Below are positions 23,262 through 32,303 of a DNA stretch of 37,722 nucleotides, piece by piece; position 1 is the first letter of the stretch; each line of letters begins with the position of its first letter. Source of the DNA: an uncultured Prevotellaceae bacterium (GTDB lineage Bacteria; Bacteroidota; Bacteroidia; Bacteroidales; Bacteroidaceae); contig ONDP01000032.1 in the NCBI GenBank assembly GCA_900316645.1, positions 1 to 37,722 on the forward strand, written 5' to 3'. A program made the translations under genes and the position numbers. The notes under the pieces were generated by a model. It worked only from the letters and a program-made list of their open reading frames with translations, searched no databases and was not told the origin of the DNA.

Positions 23262-24551
23262 TTAGATTTTTTCGAATGCTTGTGAGAGGTCCTCAATGAT
23301 GTCGTCAATATGTTCCGTACCGATGCTGAGGCGAATAGTAGCAGGTGTGATGTGCTGCTGCTTCAGCTCGTCGGGCGTCATCTGTGAGTGAGTGGTGGTG
23401 TAAGGATGAATCACCAGACTCTTCACGTCGGCAACATTGGCAAGCAGTGAGAATATCTGCAGGGCGTCAATGAATTTCCATGCTTCCTTCTCGCCACCTT
23501 TTATCTCGAAGGTGAAGATGCTACCTGCACCGTTGGGGAAGTACTTCTGGTAAAGGGCGTGATCCTCATGGTCGGGCAGTGAGGGATGGTTCACCTTTGC
23601 CACCTTCGGATGGTTTTTCAGGAAGTCAACCACTTTCAGGGCATTCTCCACGTGACGCTCTACACGCAGGCTCAGTGTTTCCACACCTTGCAACAGGATG
23701 AAGGCATTGAATGGGGAAATGGTAGCACCGGTGTCACGCAGGATGACGGCACGGATGCGGGTGACGTAAGCAGCTGCGCCTACTGCATCGGCAAATACGA
23801 TACCATGATACGAAGGATCTGGTTTTGCCAGAGTGGGGAACTTGTCGGGGTTCTTCTTCCAGTCGAACTTACCACCATCGACGATGACACCACCCAGCGA
23901 AGTACCATGTCCGCCCAGGAACTTAGTGGCTGAGTGTACCACGATGTCTGCTCCGTGCTCAAGAGGACGAATCAGGTAAGGTGTACCAAAGGTGTTGTCG
24001 ATGATGAAGGGAATGCCGTGTTTATGGGCCACCTCAGCCACACCTTCTATATTTGTGACGTCCGAGTTGGGGTTTCCGAAGGTCTCTGCGTAGATAGCCT
24101 TGGTGTTAGGTTGGATGGCTGCTTCCAAAGCGGCGAGGTCATTCACCTTGACGATGGTGTTTGAAATACCCAGATTTGCCAATGTATGGGTGATGAGGTT
24201 AAACGAACCGCCATACAGGTTGTCGGCAGCTACGATGTGGTCGCCGGCACCGGCAATATTCTGCAGGGCGTAAGTTACTGCTGCAGCACCACTGGCAACG
24301 GCCAGACCTGCAACGCCACCTTCCAAGGCTGCTACGCGATCTTCGAACACTCCCTGTGTCGAATTGGTCAGACGACCGTAGATGTTACCTGCGTCGCGCA
24401 GTCCGAAACGGTCGGCGGCATGCTGTGAATTACGGAACACGTAGCTCGTGGTCTGATAAATGGGTACGGCACGTGCGTCAGTTGCGGGGTCGGGCTGTTC
24501 CTGTCCTACATGCAATTGTAAAGTCTCGAAGTGAAGTTTTTTGTTGCTCAT
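23262..24551 (-). CDS. metY: O-acetylhomoserine aminocarboxypropyltransferase (sulfhydrylase)
   Basis: 429 residues, the length typical of the OAH/OAS sulfhydrylase branch of the Cys/Met metabolism PLP family. [30 protein letters not shown] opens the protein in the usual way. The [10 protein letters not shown] and YAETFGNP motifs are present. The PLP lysine is in [17 protein letters not shown] (~206-222), and [14 protein letters not shown] ends it. It adds sulfide to O-acetylhomoserine to give homocysteine for methionine synthesis. It is first in the operon with cysK, preceded by the promoter TACCTTTG at 24606-24599 and a large hairpin at 24640-24685. Confidence 0.9.
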   Translation of the reverse strand: MSNKKLHFETLQLHVGQEQPDPATDARAVPIYQTTSYVFRNSQHAADRFGLRDAGNIYGRLTNSTQGVFEDRVAALEGGVAGLAVASGAAAVTYALQNIAGAGDHIVAADNLYGGSFNLITHTLANLGISNTIVKVNDLAALEAAIQPNTKAIYAETFGNPNSDVTNIEGVAEVAHKHGIPFIIDNTFGTPYLIRPLEHGADIVVHSATKFLGGHGTSLGGVIVDGGKFDWKKNPDKFPTLAKPDPSYHGIVFADAVGAAAYVTRIRAVILRDTGATISPFNAFILLQGVETLSLRVERHVENALKVVDFLKNHPKVAKVNHPSLPDHEDHALYQKYFPNGAGSIFTFEIKGGEKEAWKFIDALQIFSLLANVADVKSLVIHPYTTTHSQMTPDELKQQHITPATIRLSIGTEHIDDIIEDLSQAFEKI

Positions 24552-24598
24552 AATCTTTCAGTTTTTATTGTTAATACTTTATTTTCTGATTCACACTG

Positions 24599-24606
24599 CA
24601 AAGGTA
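24599..24606 (-). promoter_or_regulatory. -7 element of metY-cysK
   Basis: The minus strand reads TACCTTTG. TTTC lies 19 bases upstream as a weak -33. The leader is about 45 bases. Confidence 0.6.
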
Positions 24607-24639
24607 CGGCGAAAACTTCATACCCGAAATAGCACAAAT

Positions 24640-24685
24640 GGGGCATTCTGCATACCACGATTGTGGTATTCTGGCAGAATGCCCC
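24640..24685. repeat. 46-base long hairpin upstream of metY
   Basis: GGGGCATTCTGC (24640-24651) pairs with GCAGAATGCCCC (24674-24685), and inside it ATACCAC (24652-24658) pairs with GTGGTAT (24663-24669). It sits between the stop of the upstream gene and the metY promoter. It could terminate the upstream operon, although no T-run follows, or serve as an operator. Confidence 0.7.
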
Positions 24686-24716
24686 ATATTATATATAAGG
24701 TGTAACGCCTTTTCGG

Positions 24717-25535
24717 CTATTTCAGCAGACTCTGAATGAAGGCCCATTCGCTCTCAAACGACTTTACTTTGATGAGCGACTGGTGGGTGACGATATACTC
24801 AGAGAGGCCCTCGCGAGGAGCCCCCTCATGCCAGTCGTAGGTATAGCCTAACTGAGTCCAGGGCAGGGGACTGTCGTCTTCGTAGGCTGACGCGAAGCTA
24901 TAGCGATACCACTCGCGGAAGTTGGTCTCACCAACCTTGAATTTCTCGTCAGCATAAGAAGGGAATTCCAGTCCGGCTGATGTGGTAGTGATGTCTGGAT
25001 CGTGGGCTGGGCGGAACATGTAAGAAGGGTCAGCATAGAACTGTACCATGATGTTATAGTCGCAGTCGGGACTTAGTCCGTACATCTGGATCATACGCAT
25101 ATGGGCAGCCACACTGTCGAGTCCTTCGTAGGCATCCTTCTTGCGAAGCCAATCGACGGGCAGAGTTACCCATGTGCCAAGTTCACGGTCAATGCGGTAA
25201 ACGCCCTCGCCGCTAAAGAAGCGCTGCAGACGGCTGGAGTCAACCAGTGTTACCACCAGTACCATGTCCTTGCCGTCAATATTGGCCCATTCTTCACCAG
25301 GAGTACCTTTCTTTACAGGCATCAGGTTCTTGGAAACTTCCGAGGGATTGGCTTCCTTGGCATCCGTGATGGCTGCATCGAGTTGTGCCAACAGGAGTGA
25401 GTCGTTCTCATACCAAGGTGTTCCGTTTTCTACGTTTTCTACCTTCTCTACTGTCAAGGTTTCTTTGTCCTTTAGCAGCCACCAGCCGCCTGCAATTACT
25501 GCCATAATGGCAATTGCGATGAGTACTTTTTTCAT
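24717..25535 (-). CDS. Membrane-anchored or secreted hypothetical protein
   Basis: 272 residues. A short N-terminal hydrophobic segment (about 3-20, ending GGWWLLKDKE) without a clear cleavage site suggests an inner-membrane anchor with the rest in the periplasm. The body is Asp/Tyr/Trp-rich: DSSRLQRFFSGEGVYRIDRELGTWVTLP in the middle and SPDCDYNIMVQFYADPSYMFRPAHDP further on, both probably folded beta/alpha. I recognise no domain. It is third in an operon with a lipoprotein and a YARHG protein (gap 22 bases), so a role in the cell envelope is likely. Confidence 0.7.
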   Translation of the reverse strand: MKKVLIAIAIMAVIAGGWWLLKDKETLTVEKVENVENGTPWYENDSLLLAQLDAAITDAKEANPSEVSKNLMPVKKGTPGEEWANIDGKDMVLVVTLVDSSRLQRFFSGEGVYRIDRELGTWVTLPVDWLRKKDAYEGLDSVAAHMRMIQMYGLSPDCDYNIMVQFYADPSYMFRPAHDPDITTTSAGLEFPSYADEKFKVGETNFREWYRYSFASAYEDDSPLPWTQLGYTYDWHEGAPREGLSEYIVTHQSLIKVKSFESEWAFIQSLLK

Positions 25536-25557
25536 AACTAACTATAATGATTAATGT

Positions 25558-26265
25558 TTAAAAATCTGATTGATCAACATCTCCGGCAACATCGGCAGGG
25601 TGGAGCCCAGGCTCTACAGCCTCTTCGCTCTTGATGAGTTCAAGGTTGGTCTGCTCAATGACGCTCAGTTTGATATTGTTATTGTTGGTGCCCGGGTGAT
25701 ACCAAGGCTTGCTGCTGAAGTAGTTTTTCAGGTCTTTCGATTTGAAGACATAGCCATGACGCGCCAGAATCTCATTACGCATCAGTCGTAGCTGCTCTCT
25801 TGGAATGTTCATCAGATAGGGTGTGTTCAGCAGTCTGATGCAAATCTCGTTTTCCCAGTTGGCTTTTTCCAATCTGCGCTGCTGTTCCTGACAGTTGTCT
25901 TCATTATCGGGTGTCAGTACCATAGTCCACATTGTGTCACCGTTCTTTTTGCGAACAGCCAGGAAATACATACCGTCTTTGCGGACATACTGCACTCGCT
26001 GATTGAATTCTGCAAAGCGGATAGGACACTCGTCAGCCTGACGGCTGGGAATAATCTTGTATTCTCCGTTCTTGCCTTCCACTTTTTCCAGTGTCATCTC
26101 GTTGTCTTGGGGAGTCGTCATATAGACATACTTACCCATCCTCACCTCTTGAACGGTATATAAACTATTACCATCAAAGAAGGCGTCTCCTTTCTTGATC
26201 GTTTGTGCCTGCATACCCAGTGTGGCCAGCAGTGCAACCATCATCATTGATAAGCGTTTTCCCAT
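25558..26265 (-). CDS. YARHG domain-containing secreted protein
   Basis: 235 residues from ATG 26265, which begins a signal peptide (MGKRLSMMMVALLATLGMQAQ); the longer frame from 26334 overlaps the upstream gene. The C-terminal part carries the YARHG signature RNEILARHGYVFKSKDL (~178-194) followed by YFSSKPWYHPG, the form in which this extracellular domain usually appears. Its function is unknown, with peptidoglycan or surface roles proposed. It is second of three genes in an envelope operon (19-base gap to the lipoprotein gene, 22 to the next). Confidence 0.8.
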   Translation of the reverse strand: MGKRLSMMMVALLATLGMQAQTIKKGDAFFDGNSLYTVQEVRMGKYVYMTTPQDNEMTLEKVEGKNGEYKIIPSRQADECPIRFAEFNQRVQYVRKDGMYFLAVRKKNGDTMWTMVLTPDNEDNCQEQQRRLEKANWENEICIRLLNTPYLMNIPREQLRLMRNEILARHGYVFKSKDLKNYFSSKPWYHPGTNNNNIKLSVIEQTNLELIKSEEAVEPGLHPADVAGDVDQSDF

Positions 26266-26284
26266 ATTGTATGTGTTTTTAGTT

Positions 26285-26944
26285 TTAAGCAAAATAATAG
26301 AAATGGATGACATAATATCCCTTATTGTAATCATTGTCGAGTTCCGGTTTCATGATTTGAGTCATGATGTTGTAATCGCTCAGCGACTCCACCTTTACCG
26401 TACCGTTGGGCAGTTTTTTATCTGCTATGTGGTAACTCCCATTCACATCAACCAGACCGTAAGCCAGTGCTTTCTCGAAGAATCGGTCGGCATCAGCCTT
26501 GTTCTTAAAACAGATGGCTGCCTGTGTCGATGTGTCCTGTTGATAGTAGAAATAGCAGCTGTGGGCAGATGTACTGATGATTTCATAACCGAAATCCAGT
26601 GGTTCCCCTTTCTCTACACCCCAGCCATATACTGTAACACTCGTATCAGCATCTCCTTCTTCGGCAGGTTCGCTATTTGCAGAATAAATGGGCGATAGTC
26701 CACATTTCTTGGCAGTGTCGTCGTTGGGAGTCTTGAGCAAGGCAACAAAATCATCGAAACTGAGTTGGTCGAAAAACTTGTTGAAGGCTTGTTCGTCCTC
26801 GTTGGGTGCATCTGCAACGGCAATGCTTTCTTTATCTGCTAGTGCTGAGTCTGTCTTGTTAGCATTACTTGCCGCCTGTGCAGCCTTATTGCCACAAGCG
26901 GACATCATCATCGTGATAGTCAGGAGTAAAATAGATTTCTTCAT
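26285..26944 (-). CDS. Hypothetical lipoprotein
   Basis: 219 residues from ATG 26944. The lipobox MMSACG puts the lipidated Cys at about residue 17, followed by an Ala/Asn/Asp-rich linker and a globular part with FNKFFDQLSFDDFVALL (~52-68), a VYGWGVEKGEPLDFGYEI segment and AAICFKNKADADRFFEKALAYGL. No family is recognised. It is first gene of a three-gene operon behind the promoter TACCTTTG (26977-26970). Outer-membrane or periplasmic location is expected. Confidence 0.75.
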   Translation of the reverse strand: MKKSILLLTITMMMSACGNKAAQAASNANKTDSALADKESIAVADAPNEDEQAFNKFFDQLSFDDFVALLKTPNDDTAKKCGLSPIYSANSEPAEEGDADTSVTVYGWGVEKGEPLDFGYEIISTSAHSCYFYYQQDTSTQAAICFKNKADADRFFEKALAYGLVDVNGSYHIADKKLPNGTVKVESLSDYNIMTQIMKPELDNDYNKGYYVIHFYYFA

Positions 26945-26969
26945 ATTGTTCTGGTTTTTGGTTCGTTGG

Positions 26970-26977
26970 CAAAGGTA
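26970..26977 (-). promoter_or_regulatory. -7 element of the envelope operon
   Basis: The minus strand reads TACCTTTG, 25 bases before the lipoprotein ATG at 26944. TTTGG lies about 19-20 bases further upstream. Confidence 0.7.
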
Positions 26978-27048
26978 ATAATAAGTCTTCAAACTGCCAA
27001 AGGAAAATTCGTTTTTCTTTGTTTTGGGGTTGAAACTTTTTCTTCAAC

Positions 27049-27078
27049 AAAAAAGGCTTCCGAGTGGGAAGCCTTTTT
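27049..27078 (-). terminator. Terminator after the LruC-type gene (bidirectional shape)
   Basis: AAAAAAGGCTTCC (27049-27061) and GGGAAGCCTTTTT (27066-27078) form a strong stem with T-runs on both strands. It lies 18 bases past the stop at 27097. Confidence 0.85.
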
Positions 27079-27096
27079 ATGATGTGTAGTCTGAGT

Positions 27097-29247
27097 TTAT
27101 CTTGAGGGGTGCAGATACCAGTCGGCATGTTCCTCACCATTCGATTTCACCCAAGGCAGGAATGATGGATATAAGTCGCTGATCTTAACACTCTCGTTCT
27201 TACGCAACAGCAGTGTCTCCTTGAAGGTGTCGATGCTGACTCCCTCCAGATAGAAGGCGAAAGGATAGTTGCTATTTCGAACGTAGTATTTTCCTTCTGC
27301 AGGAACTGACTTGTCGTCTAAAGTTCCGAAGTAACCTGTTATCATCTTTGAGGTAGGAGCCTCGAAAGGAATGTGAACCTCCCAGCGTCCTTCGCCTTCT
27401 GTACGATAGATGAAAGGCTGGATAGAAGCAATATTGCTGGGCTCAATTCCTGTTTTGTAAACCAATTCCAAGATATAGGTTGTACCCAACTCACCCGTGA
27501 TGTCGTTTGTCAACAGATAGGTGTTGCCGTCCTTGATAAAGACAACCTCTGTCGTGTCCTTTGACTCTGGATCGACTTTCTTCATCTTGATGCTTGAAGG
27601 ATTCTTCTTGGTGTTCAGTGTCACGGCAAGGCCCGACTTCAGCTCAACATAGTTCTGATAAGTGGTCAGATAGAAGGTCTCCTTGAGAATCTTATATTTG
27701 AGAGTACTTCCAGACTTCACGGAGAATACCTTCTCGTGAGTTGCTTCTACCAGCGCGTCATTCAGGTCGTAGTCACCCTGTGAAGGCCACAGGTCCTCAA
27801 AAGCATAGACACCTGTTGTCGAGGCTTTCTTTTCCTCAATCTTTGGCAGCTCCTGGAAAACATCAGCAGGCTTCAGTGCAATAATGACATCGTCGTAATC
27901 GGTGTCGTTGCAAGCATCCTCAAAGCCTACGATAGCATATTCCTTGCCTTCGGGCGACTCATAGGCAAACTTGGCAGTACGGCTGAGACCTTCGGGATTG
28001 TTTAATGGGTTATCTACTTGATCGAGGCCTTCTGTGTTGCAATATGACAGACCGTCAGTTGAGGCACACCACACATTATACTGGCGTGCCAATTTCATTT
28101 CCTTACGGTTCTTTCCGCCATTATAACTGTTGAAGTACTTCTTGCCATCCTCAGTAGTTTTCTGCATACCCCAACCGTTCGATTTCAAGAGGAATCCTAT
28201 GCGAGTTCCTTTGGGGAATGTCTTGGTGGCACCTTCTGTGCTTCCGCTGGCAATATTGGGATAGTACATCAGCTGAACGACGTCACCACGATCCAGTGCG
28301 ATGTTGCCGTAGAAATTAGGTTCGGACATCCAAGAGCGCGACCAGTGGCCATCCTGCGTGTTGGGGAACAGCATGATGACGTTGATATCCATTGGGCTTG
28401 TTGGCTTGTTGTCCTCAGTATAATAGTAGTAACCCAACGTATTGTTCCAGCAGGTGGTGCTGCCTAAGAACGAAAGAGCCACCTCTGAATCCTTGACCAA
28501 CACGAGGTCGGCAGGACTGAGATATTCAGGATTGCACGCCTGGTTAGCCGACAGGGCATTGGTCACAGTCTCGTAGAGACCTTGGGTCTCTTCCTCAGTG
28601 AACAAGAGGCGTGAATCGGCTGTAGCCTTGTCCATCAGGTAGTTGGGATGACCGCTCTCGCTGTCCCATGTGCCTAATGGGGTGTTCCATTCCTTGTAAA
28701 TCTGGTTGTCGGTCTTGTCGCCTGTTGATACGTTGACCTCATACGACAACTGGTAGAGATTATCCAGACTTTGAGTCGCCTCGCCTGCTCTGCGCGGTGC
28801 TCTGTTGGCGGCTTGTGCAGCATAGTTTTGTGCCACTGCCGATGCAGTTCCGTTCTTTACGTCAACAGTTATCAAGTTGTCTGTCACGAAGAAGTTTCCT
28901 GTTACCACGTAGAGCTGCTTGGCATAAGCGGGCAGTTTAACTGCATCGTTGAACTTACCGTCCTTACCAGTGTAAGCTTCAAAAATAGGAGAAATGTCGC
29001 TTCTAAGAGTCATTGACTCCTCACTACCAGTAAATGGATTCTCGCTGTACACGCTGAACAGTACTGGTGCCGGCGCATTGAAAGCGGAGTAATCCACGGA
29101 AAGATTGACATCTTGAACTGTCGAGAAGTCAAACTGGTTAATGACTTCATCTTTCCCTTGCTCTGTCTGTCCTTCCTTGACGTCAATATCTCTGACGCAA
29201 GAAACTAACAACCCTGCAATTGCTGCAAAAAGAATAGTCCTTTTCAT
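27097..29247 (-). CDS. LruC/DUF4842-type large surface lipoprotein
   Basis: 716 residues. A lipobox (LLVSC, Cys at about 17) is followed by an acidic stretch. The middle carries a DUF4114-like segment, YAIVGFEDACNDTDYDDVIIAL (~425-446). Next is the LruC/DUF4842 hallmark YAFEDLWPSQGDYDLNDALV (~470-489), whose Asp/Asn-rich loop resembles a Ca2+ site. The final third is beta-rich. LruC-domain proteins are cell-surface lipoproteins of Bacteroidetes, likely adhesin-like or matrix-binding; the substrate is unknown. It is monocistronic, with TAACTTTG at 29310-29303 as the probable -7 element and a strong terminator. Confidence 0.8.
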   Translation of the reverse strand: MKRTILFAAIAGLLVSCVRDIDVKEGQTEQGKDEVINQFDFSTVQDVNLSVDYSAFNAPAPVLFSVYSENPFTGSEESMTLRSDISPIFEAYTGKDGKFNDAVKLPAYAKQLYVVTGNFFVTDNLITVDVKNGTASAVAQNYAAQAANRAPRRAGEATQSLDNLYQLSYEVNVSTGDKTDNQIYKEWNTPLGTWDSESGHPNYLMDKATADSRLLFTEEETQGLYETVTNALSANQACNPEYLSPADLVLVKDSEVALSFLGSTTCWNNTLGYYYYTEDNKPTSPMDINVIMLFPNTQDGHWSRSWMSEPNFYGNIALDRGDVVQLMYYPNIASGSTEGATKTFPKGTRIGFLLKSNGWGMQKTTEDGKKYFNSYNGGKNRKEMKLARQYNVWCASTDGLSYCNTEGLDQVDNPLNNPEGLSRTAKFAYESPEGKEYAIVGFEDACNDTDYDDVIIALKPADVFQELPKIEEKKASTTGVYAFEDLWPSQGDYDLNDALVEATHEKVFSVKSGSTLKYKILKETFYLTTYQNYVELKSGLAVTLNTKKNPSSIKMKKVDPESKDTTEVVFIKDGNTYLLTNDITGELGTTYILELVYKTGIEPSNIASIQPFIYRTEGEGRWEVHIPFEAPTSKMITGYFGTLDDKSVPAEGKYYVRNSNYPFAFYLEGVSIDTFKETLLLRKNESVKISDLYPSFLPWVKSNGEEHADWYLHPSR

Positions 29248-29405
29248 TTTTAATTTTGTGTTAAATGTTTATGGTTCTTTTCTTAATTATCCAAATGCGG
29301 TGCAAAGTTATAAATTAAGTGTCAAATACACAAGAAAAATCGAACAAATTTTCTCTGAAAAGGCAAAATATTGATATAGATGAAAGAATTATCGTATTTT
29401 TATTG

Positions 29406-29413
29406 TATTTTTG
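29406..29413 (+). promoter_or_regulatory. -7 element of the flavoprotein gene
   Basis: TATTTTTG, 29 bases before the ATG at 29443. Confidence 0.5.
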
Positions 29414-29442
29414 CGGATGATTAAACAGATTGTGTCCGTTTT

Positions 29443-30621
29443 ATGAGAACAGCAGTGATAGGCGGTGGGGCAGCAGGATTCTTCGTTGCCGTTAATCTGA
29501 AGGAGATGGTGCCCAGTATGGAGGTAGCCATCTTCGAACGCAGCCAGCGAGTGTTGGCGAAGGTGGAAGTGTCTGGCGGAGGTCGCTGTAACTGTACCAA
29601 CTCCTTTGCTGAGGTTCGCGATTTGCAGACGGTTTATCCGCGAGGTCACAGACTGATGAAACGGCTCTTCAATGTGTTCGACAATCACGATGCTTACGAA
29701 TGGTTTGAACGACATGGGGTACCTTTGGTGACTCAGGACGATGAGTGCGTGTTTCCTCAGGCACAAGACTCGCATGCCATTATCGACTGCTTCTTGTCGT
29801 TGGCTCGTCGCACAGGGGTGAATATCCGTTTTGGCGAGAAAATCCAGTCGCTCGACAATCTTCAGGATTACGATGCTATCGTTGTCACCACAGGCGGTTC
29901 GCCTAAGGGCGAGGGCTTGCGCTGGCTGAAGGAAATGGGGCATGGGATAGCCGACCCAGTCCCCTCGCTCTTCACCTTCCGTATTGACGACAAGGCGCTG
30001 ACAGCCCTTATGGGAACGGTGGTTGAGCAGGCTTCAGTCATGATACCTGGCACGAAACTGAGGAGCAGCGGGCCGTTGCTGATTACCCATTGGGGAATGA
30101 GTGGACCTGCCATCCTGAAAATCTCCAGCTATGCTGCCCGACTGTTGGCTGAACATCAGTACCAGATGCCGCTCAGCATTAATTGGGCAGGGCTTACCAT
30201 AGCCGACGCTGAGGCTTTGCTATACGAGACGGCTGTGCACCATCCTCAGAAACAACTATCCACTTTCAGTCCTTTAGGACTGCCACAGCGTCTTTGGGGT
30301 TACTTGTTGGAGAAAGCGCTCTCGGGTAGGGCGCAGGTGAGATGGAATGAACTCAACCGAAAGGATGTTAACAGATTGGTGAATGTGCTGAGTAATGACA
30401 ATTATCATATTGCCGGACGAGCCGCCTTCAAGGACGAATTTGTTACCTGTGGGGGTGTTGCCCTTCAGAGTGTCAATCCCGCAACACTCGAGAGCAGGGT
30501 AGTGCCACACCTTTATTTCGCTGGCGAGGTACTCGATATCGACGGCATCACTGGCGGCTTCAATTTTCAAGCCGCTTGGACCACAGCCTATACTGTTGCC
30601 ACAGCCATTGCAGCCCGTTGA
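29443..30621 (+). CDS. BaiN/HI0933-family NAD(P)/FAD-dependent oxidoreductase
   Basis: 392 residues, full length. The FAD dinucleotide-binding motif is AVIGGGAAGFFVAVNL (4-19), with the family's GGGRCNCTN motif (~45-53). A second nucleotide contact is VVTTGG (~147-152). The C-terminal FAD block contains TCGGVALQSVNP and LYFAGEVLDIDGITGGFNFQAAWTTAYTVA (~351-380). Members include BaiN, a proposed bile-acid reductase, but most are of unknown substrate. It is cytoplasmic and monocistronic, divergent from the LruC-type gene. Confidence 0.88.
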   Translation: MRTAVIGGGAAGFFVAVNLKEMVPSMEVAIFERSQRVLAKVEVSGGGRCNCTNSFAEVRDLQTVYPRGHRLMKRLFNVFDNHDAYEWFERHGVPLVTQDDECVFPQAQDSHAIIDCFLSLARRTGVNIRFGEKIQSLDNLQDYDAIVVTTGGSPKGEGLRWLKEMGHGIADPVPSLFTFRIDDKALTALMGTVVEQASVMIPGTKLRSSGPLLITHWGMSGPAILKISSYAARLLAEHQYQMPLSINWAGLTIADAEALLYETAVHHPQKQLSTFSPLGLPQRLWGYLLEKALSGRAQVRWNELNRKDVNRLVNVLSNDNYHIAGRAAFKDEFVTCGGVALQSVNPATLESRVVPHLYFAGEVLDIDGITGGFNFQAAWTTAYTVATAIAAR

Positions 30622-30712
30622 GGGAATAGGACTTCGTGAATATTTGCGTCTTGACAATACGCACCCGATGTATATTTATTTCGAAATACTATGTAATTTG
30701 TTTTTTTATTTC

Positions 30713-30720
30713 TATCTTTG
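30713..30720 (+). promoter_or_regulatory. -7 element of the outer-membrane protein gene
   Basis: TATCTTTG ends 5 bases before the ATG at 30726, so the transcript is predicted to be leaderless. Confidence 0.6.
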
Positions 30721-30725
30721 CATTT

Positions 30726-32284
30726 ATGAAAAAGATGATATTGATAACCTGTTTGCTGGTATCTGTCGCTGTGTATGCAGACGACGGGTTGCCCATCGTT
30801 GAGGTGAAGGCCGATAGGACCATTATCTATCCGCAACGCATGGAACTGAATGGCGAAGAAACGCTGATGGATGTATGGCGGGTTATGAAGATGTCATCTC
30901 CGATTACAACCTCCGCATCGACAATGTACCAGTGAATGGCGACGAAAGACTGATTCTCACTCAGATGAAGGCCAGGGATATCGACAAGATTCAAGTGTGT
31001 AATAACACTGGTGTAGCGAAGGGTACCATCGGCACTCTTAATGTGCTGGATATCACTATGAAGATGCCCGACAAACTCTCCGGATTCGTGGAGGGCCAGG
31101 GAATATTCGGTAGGTTGAAAGAGGGTAATGGCACTGTGAATGTGCTGTATGGCAGCAAGAGTACTGACATCTATGCCAATGCCACTTATCGTTATCAGGA
31201 GGGCAATAAGGACTATGTGACGTTTCACATGACCAATCGGTTTGACGACCGCAACAAACTGCTGACCTTTTTCACTCAGCAATTTATTGAACAGCCTTAT
31301 AATATGACCCGGAAAGTGATGGGCAGGGCGCGATATTTCCACACGTTTAATGATATGGGGACGGAATTGCTGTTGGTGGGCGGTTATCAGTATTCCAGCG
31401 ACCCAAGGGTGTCCAACACACTGCCATTGTATATCGTTGAACTGAACACCCCCTTGTTTACCAAGCGACTGTCTATGATGGTGGGCAATGAGGGCGACTA
31501 TCTTACGAGCACGCAAAAGGACAGAGAATGGAGTTGGAGTATCTTCAATAACGACATCTACCTGCAGTTTACTTATACGCTGCCACAATGGAGGTTTACG
31601 GCTGGCCACCGCACGATGTTCTATGGTTATAAGTTAATGGGTGAGGGCAATACCAGAAAATTTACCGACACTCGCCATAACACCAATGCCTGTGCCATCT
31701 ATGTGCCAAATAGTCGCAACCAGTTGCAGTTGGGCTACTATCGTAAATACTATAATCCCTCTTACGAGATACTGTTCTTGAACACCATTACACTCTCCTA
31801 TCAAGATTGGCTCCTTATTGAGGGCCTGTTGGAAGAGTGGAATATCAATCAGTTTAAGCTGGGCTATACCTATAGCAAACCGAACTTCACTTTGCAGACG
31901 GACGCCAGCTATTATGTTGTTGAGGGTGAAGACAACTATGCCCAAGTGAATGCCTCGGCCTATTGGAAAACCGGACGGCTCTCTCTCACGGGTGGTGCTC
32001 ACCTGTATTTCGCTAAGGATAAGGTATATGCTACCCTTCGCACTGCTCCCACCTTCTATCTTCCCTACCAGTGGCAGATTGGTATGCAACTGGTCTATTT
32101 CACCAAGAGAACTCTCCAACGTGAGTGGCTTGGCACGACGATGTATGGCAGTTTGTCGGTCAACAAATTGTTTGGCAAACATTGGCTGATAGGAGCCGAA
32201 TGGCATGATATGTTTGACGACTTCTTAAGCGGAGCCGTCATCAACCGACACTCTGCCAATATCAAGTTGCAATATAGATTCTAA
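30726..32284 (+). pseudogene. Outer-membrane beta-barrel protein with plug-like N-terminus, frameshifted
   Basis: ATG 30726 opens a frame with a signal peptide (about MKKMILITCLLVSVAVYADD) and then a segment like the plug of TonB-dependent receptors (PIVEVKADRT... LNGEETLMDV). At about 30873 the frame ends in the wrong phase: GATGTATGG should read GATGTATTGG to continue as VLAGYEDVISDYNLRIDN. From there the second frame (ATG at 30875, 469 residues) runs intact to 32284 and ends in YRF, the outer-membrane beta-barrel signature. Aromatic alternation typical of barrel strands fills it. The shortened product lacks a signal peptide. A one-base deletion in the genome or an assembly error explains this. 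GltS follows 19 bases later. Confidence 0.7.
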
Positions 32285-32303
32285 TAACTAAAAAATAGAA
32301 CGT

